Source: Asaia bogorensis (GTDB taxonomy: Bacteria; Pseudomonadota; Alphaproteobacteria; Acetobacterales; Acetobacteraceae). From it: a stretch of 7,118 nucleotides of DNA. Shown here piece by piece: positions 6,262-7,118 of the stretch. Both the position numbers and the translations under genes were made by a program. Numbering within the stretch: the stretch's first letter is position 1; the number at the start of each line of letters is the position of its first letter. The DNA lies in assembly GCA_945871455.1 (NCBI GenBank), contig CAMBXJ010000229.1, positions 1 through 7,118 of the forward strand, written 5' to 3'. The notes under the pieces were generated by a model. The model saw only the letters and a list, made by a program, of their open reading frames with translations, was not told the origin of the DNA and did not search any database.

Positions 6262-6313
6262 CCCCCCTGAGAGGTTGCCCCCCTGGGAGGTCGCCCCCCT
6301 GGGAGGTCGCCCC
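6262..6313. repeat. 16-base tandem repeat, three copies plus a partial
   Basis: Units CCCCCCTGAGAGGTTG (6262-6277), CCCCCCTGGGAGGTCG (6278-6293) and CCCCCCTGGGAGGTCG (6294-6309) follow each other directly, with CCCC starting a fourth. Units two and three are identical; unit one differs at two positions. Each unit holds CCT...AGG, a small dyad. It begins 43 bases after the DUF3297 stop. The period is not a multiple of three and no gene crosses it, so it is not a protein repeat. Confidence 0.9.
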
Positions 6314-6556
6314 ATTGTCGTTTGGGCGCGGGTTGGCCGGATGGGGCCGAGCATCCGGTGGCTCGGGAGTGTTGGGACGGGTGCGACAGTTTGCGTGACT
6401 CTGGGATAGATGCGCCTCGAAATTAGGCGGCAGCGCACAAATTCTGGGCGGATTTGCCGGACGGTTAACCGCGCCTATCCGGAATGAAACCCAGGGTTTT
6501 TCGCATGGTTCCGTAATAAAAACCGCCCTGAGTCACCCGAATATGCAATGAATGCT

Positions 6557-6645
6557 CGCCAGGAGGCCGGTCCCCGAGGAGCCAGGGAAAGGCGACAATC
6601 TGGCGTGGTCGCAGGACGCTAGAGGCGATTCCTGACCCATTGTCG
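6557..6645 (+). other. Candidate structured RNA region
   Basis: Visible pairings: CGACAAT (6593-6599) with ATTGTCG (6639-6645), 7 perfect pairs. These enclose CAGGACGC (6612-6619) with GCG-AT-TCCTG (6625-6634), 8 pairs with a two-base bulge. Further upstream GGC/TCC (6565-6573) pairs with GGA/GCC (6578-6583) around a CCGA loop. An alternative helix CGCCAG (6557-6562) with CTGGCG (6600-6605) overlaps nothing in the inner hairpin. I do not recognise a known riboswitch or small RNA, and GC-rich DNA folds easily, so confidence is low. The strand is a guess; the pairings also exist in the complement. Confidence 0.25.
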
Positions 6646-6825
6646 GAACCGCCGAAAAAAGCGCGCCGGCGTCCGCTAGCGACGCATGCTCCGCCGCGTT
6701 AACCCATGCCTAATCTTCGTACAAACCACTTGAAATCAACGGGTCAGGAGACGCTCCTACCTACAGATGAGAAGTTGACCGGGCGATCTTCTTGCCATAC
6801 GGAGGCGCCTCGGTTAGAACAAAAA

Positions 6826-7118
6826 ATGAACCTGCAGCGCCGGCACCCCTTTGGCGGCATTCCCGACGACCGCGTCCCTGGCGGCTGGAACGCGCGGGAC
6901 TACCTCAGCACCGCGGGACGCGGCTGGCTCCCCCGATATCGCTGCGACCACCTGGCGGGACGTTTCAATCCGTTGAAAATAAGCTATTTCCCAGAATCCG
7001 ACGCGGGGGCGGCCGTCCCGCCATGTGGCCTCCCCTTGGATGCCGGTTTGCCACGCCGCGCCGCCTGGGCCACGGCCCGGGCGTATCCATGGCCGGCATG
7101 CCGCCATGACCGGATTCG
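6826..7118 (+). CDS. Possible partial gene of unknown function running off the window
   Basis: From ATG 6826 the frame stays open to the last base (97 codons, no stop), starting MNLQRRHPFGGIPDDR; the open frame extends back to another ATG at 6706. My hand count gives GC about 69, 62 and 75 percent at codon positions 1, 2 and 3 from 6826, the order expected for coding in GC-rich genomes. The part before 6826 lacks this bias. Against it: no ribosome-binding site at proper distance (GGAGG at 6801-6805 is 20 bases away), no family I recognise, many Trp/Arg/Pro/Cys residues, and open frames in two other readings of the same DNA, including a minus-strand one ending at 6814. It may be a true gene start, a pseudogene or chance. 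Confidence 0.25.
   Translation, partial: MNLQRRHPFGGIPDDRVPGGWNARDYLSTAGRGWLPRYRCDHLAGRFNPLKISYFPESDAGAAVPPCGLPLDAGLPRRAAWATARAYPWPACRHDRI

Larger units (their letters stand above)
6220..6825. other. Long intergenic region without a convincing gene
   Basis: About 600 bases between the DUF3297 stop and a doubtful open frame at the window end. It holds a three-copy 16-base tandem repeat (6262-6309), the palindrome CGGTTAACCG (6462-6471) flanked by CCGGA/TCCGG, the inverted repeat GGTTTTT/AAAAACC (6495-6501 and 6518-6524), and nested hairpin potential at 6557-6645. Two further hairpins lie at 6741-6761 and 6769-6793. From about 6410 to 6830 base composition is visibly less GC-rich and shows no codon-like third-position bias, arguing for a regulatory or RNA-coding role, or simply a decayed region. 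Confidence 0.6.

Noticed and set aside
5812..6438. 209-residue N-terminal extension of the LLM oxidoreductase.
   Set aside because: Homology starts at 5811, where a strong Shine-Dalgarno lies; the extension would run antisense through the whole DUF3297 gene and the tandem repeat.
6653..6685. Minus-strand intrinsic terminator (GCGTC/GACGC hairpin followed by T residues).
   Set aside because: Eight bases separate the 5-bp stem from the T-run, and no supported minus-strand gene ends nearby.
6814..7107. 97-codon minus-strand frame at the window end.
   Set aside because: It shares codon boundaries with the plus-strand frame from 6826, where third-position GC is higher in the plus reading; no ribosome-binding site or known domain. 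It cannot be fully excluded because its upstream part may lie outside the window.

Overview
The window is GC-rich, densely coded bacterial DNA, most likely from an alphaproteobacterium (Rhodospirillales or Acetobacteraceae-like). The basis is family-level resemblance: a PII / AmtB / beta-barrel porin set, a DUF3297 protein, and an intergenic palindrome of a kind common in alphaproteobacterial genomes. No rRNA, tRNA, CRISPR array, integrase or transposase is visible.

Left part (1-3402, + strand): after a terminator belonging to an upstream gene comes a nitrogen-control cluster: a PII signal protein (glnK, 203-541), an ammonium channel (amtB, 569-1921) and an outer-membrane beta-barrel porin (2020-3342), closed by a strong UUCG-loop terminator. 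A sigma-54-like -24/-12 element lies ahead of glnK, which fits expression under nitrogen limitation. A stable hairpin overlapping a palindrome separates amtB from the porin and could set their relative expression. Together the genes would bring ammonium (and possibly other small nitrogen solutes) across the outer membrane, then the inner membrane, with PII closing AmtB when nitrogen is plentiful.

Middle (3403-3844): a non-coding stretch with a decayed repeat and a large, nearly perfect inverted repeat (38-base arms, REP/MITE-like) just beyond the 3' end of the next gene.

Right-centre (3845-5811, - strand): a two-gene unit encoding a luciferase-like (LLM, probably F420- or FMN-dependent) oxidoreductase followed by a mandelate racemase/muconate lactonizing-type enolase-superfamily enzyme. 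The substrates cannot be read from sequence; the enolase-family protein has His in place of the usual second catalytic Lys. A small DUF3297 gene (5968-6219) is divergent from this unit, across an intergenic region holding a GGTGG/CCACC/GGTGG array.

Right end (6220-7118): about 600 bases without a convincing gene, containing a 16-base tandem repeat, several dyads, and a region with nested hairpin potential. A low-confidence open frame then runs off the window end. Nothing here proves a new defence or mobile system. The best leads are the amtB-porin spacer, the unusual enolase-family active site, and the structured non-coding stretch at 6550-6800.
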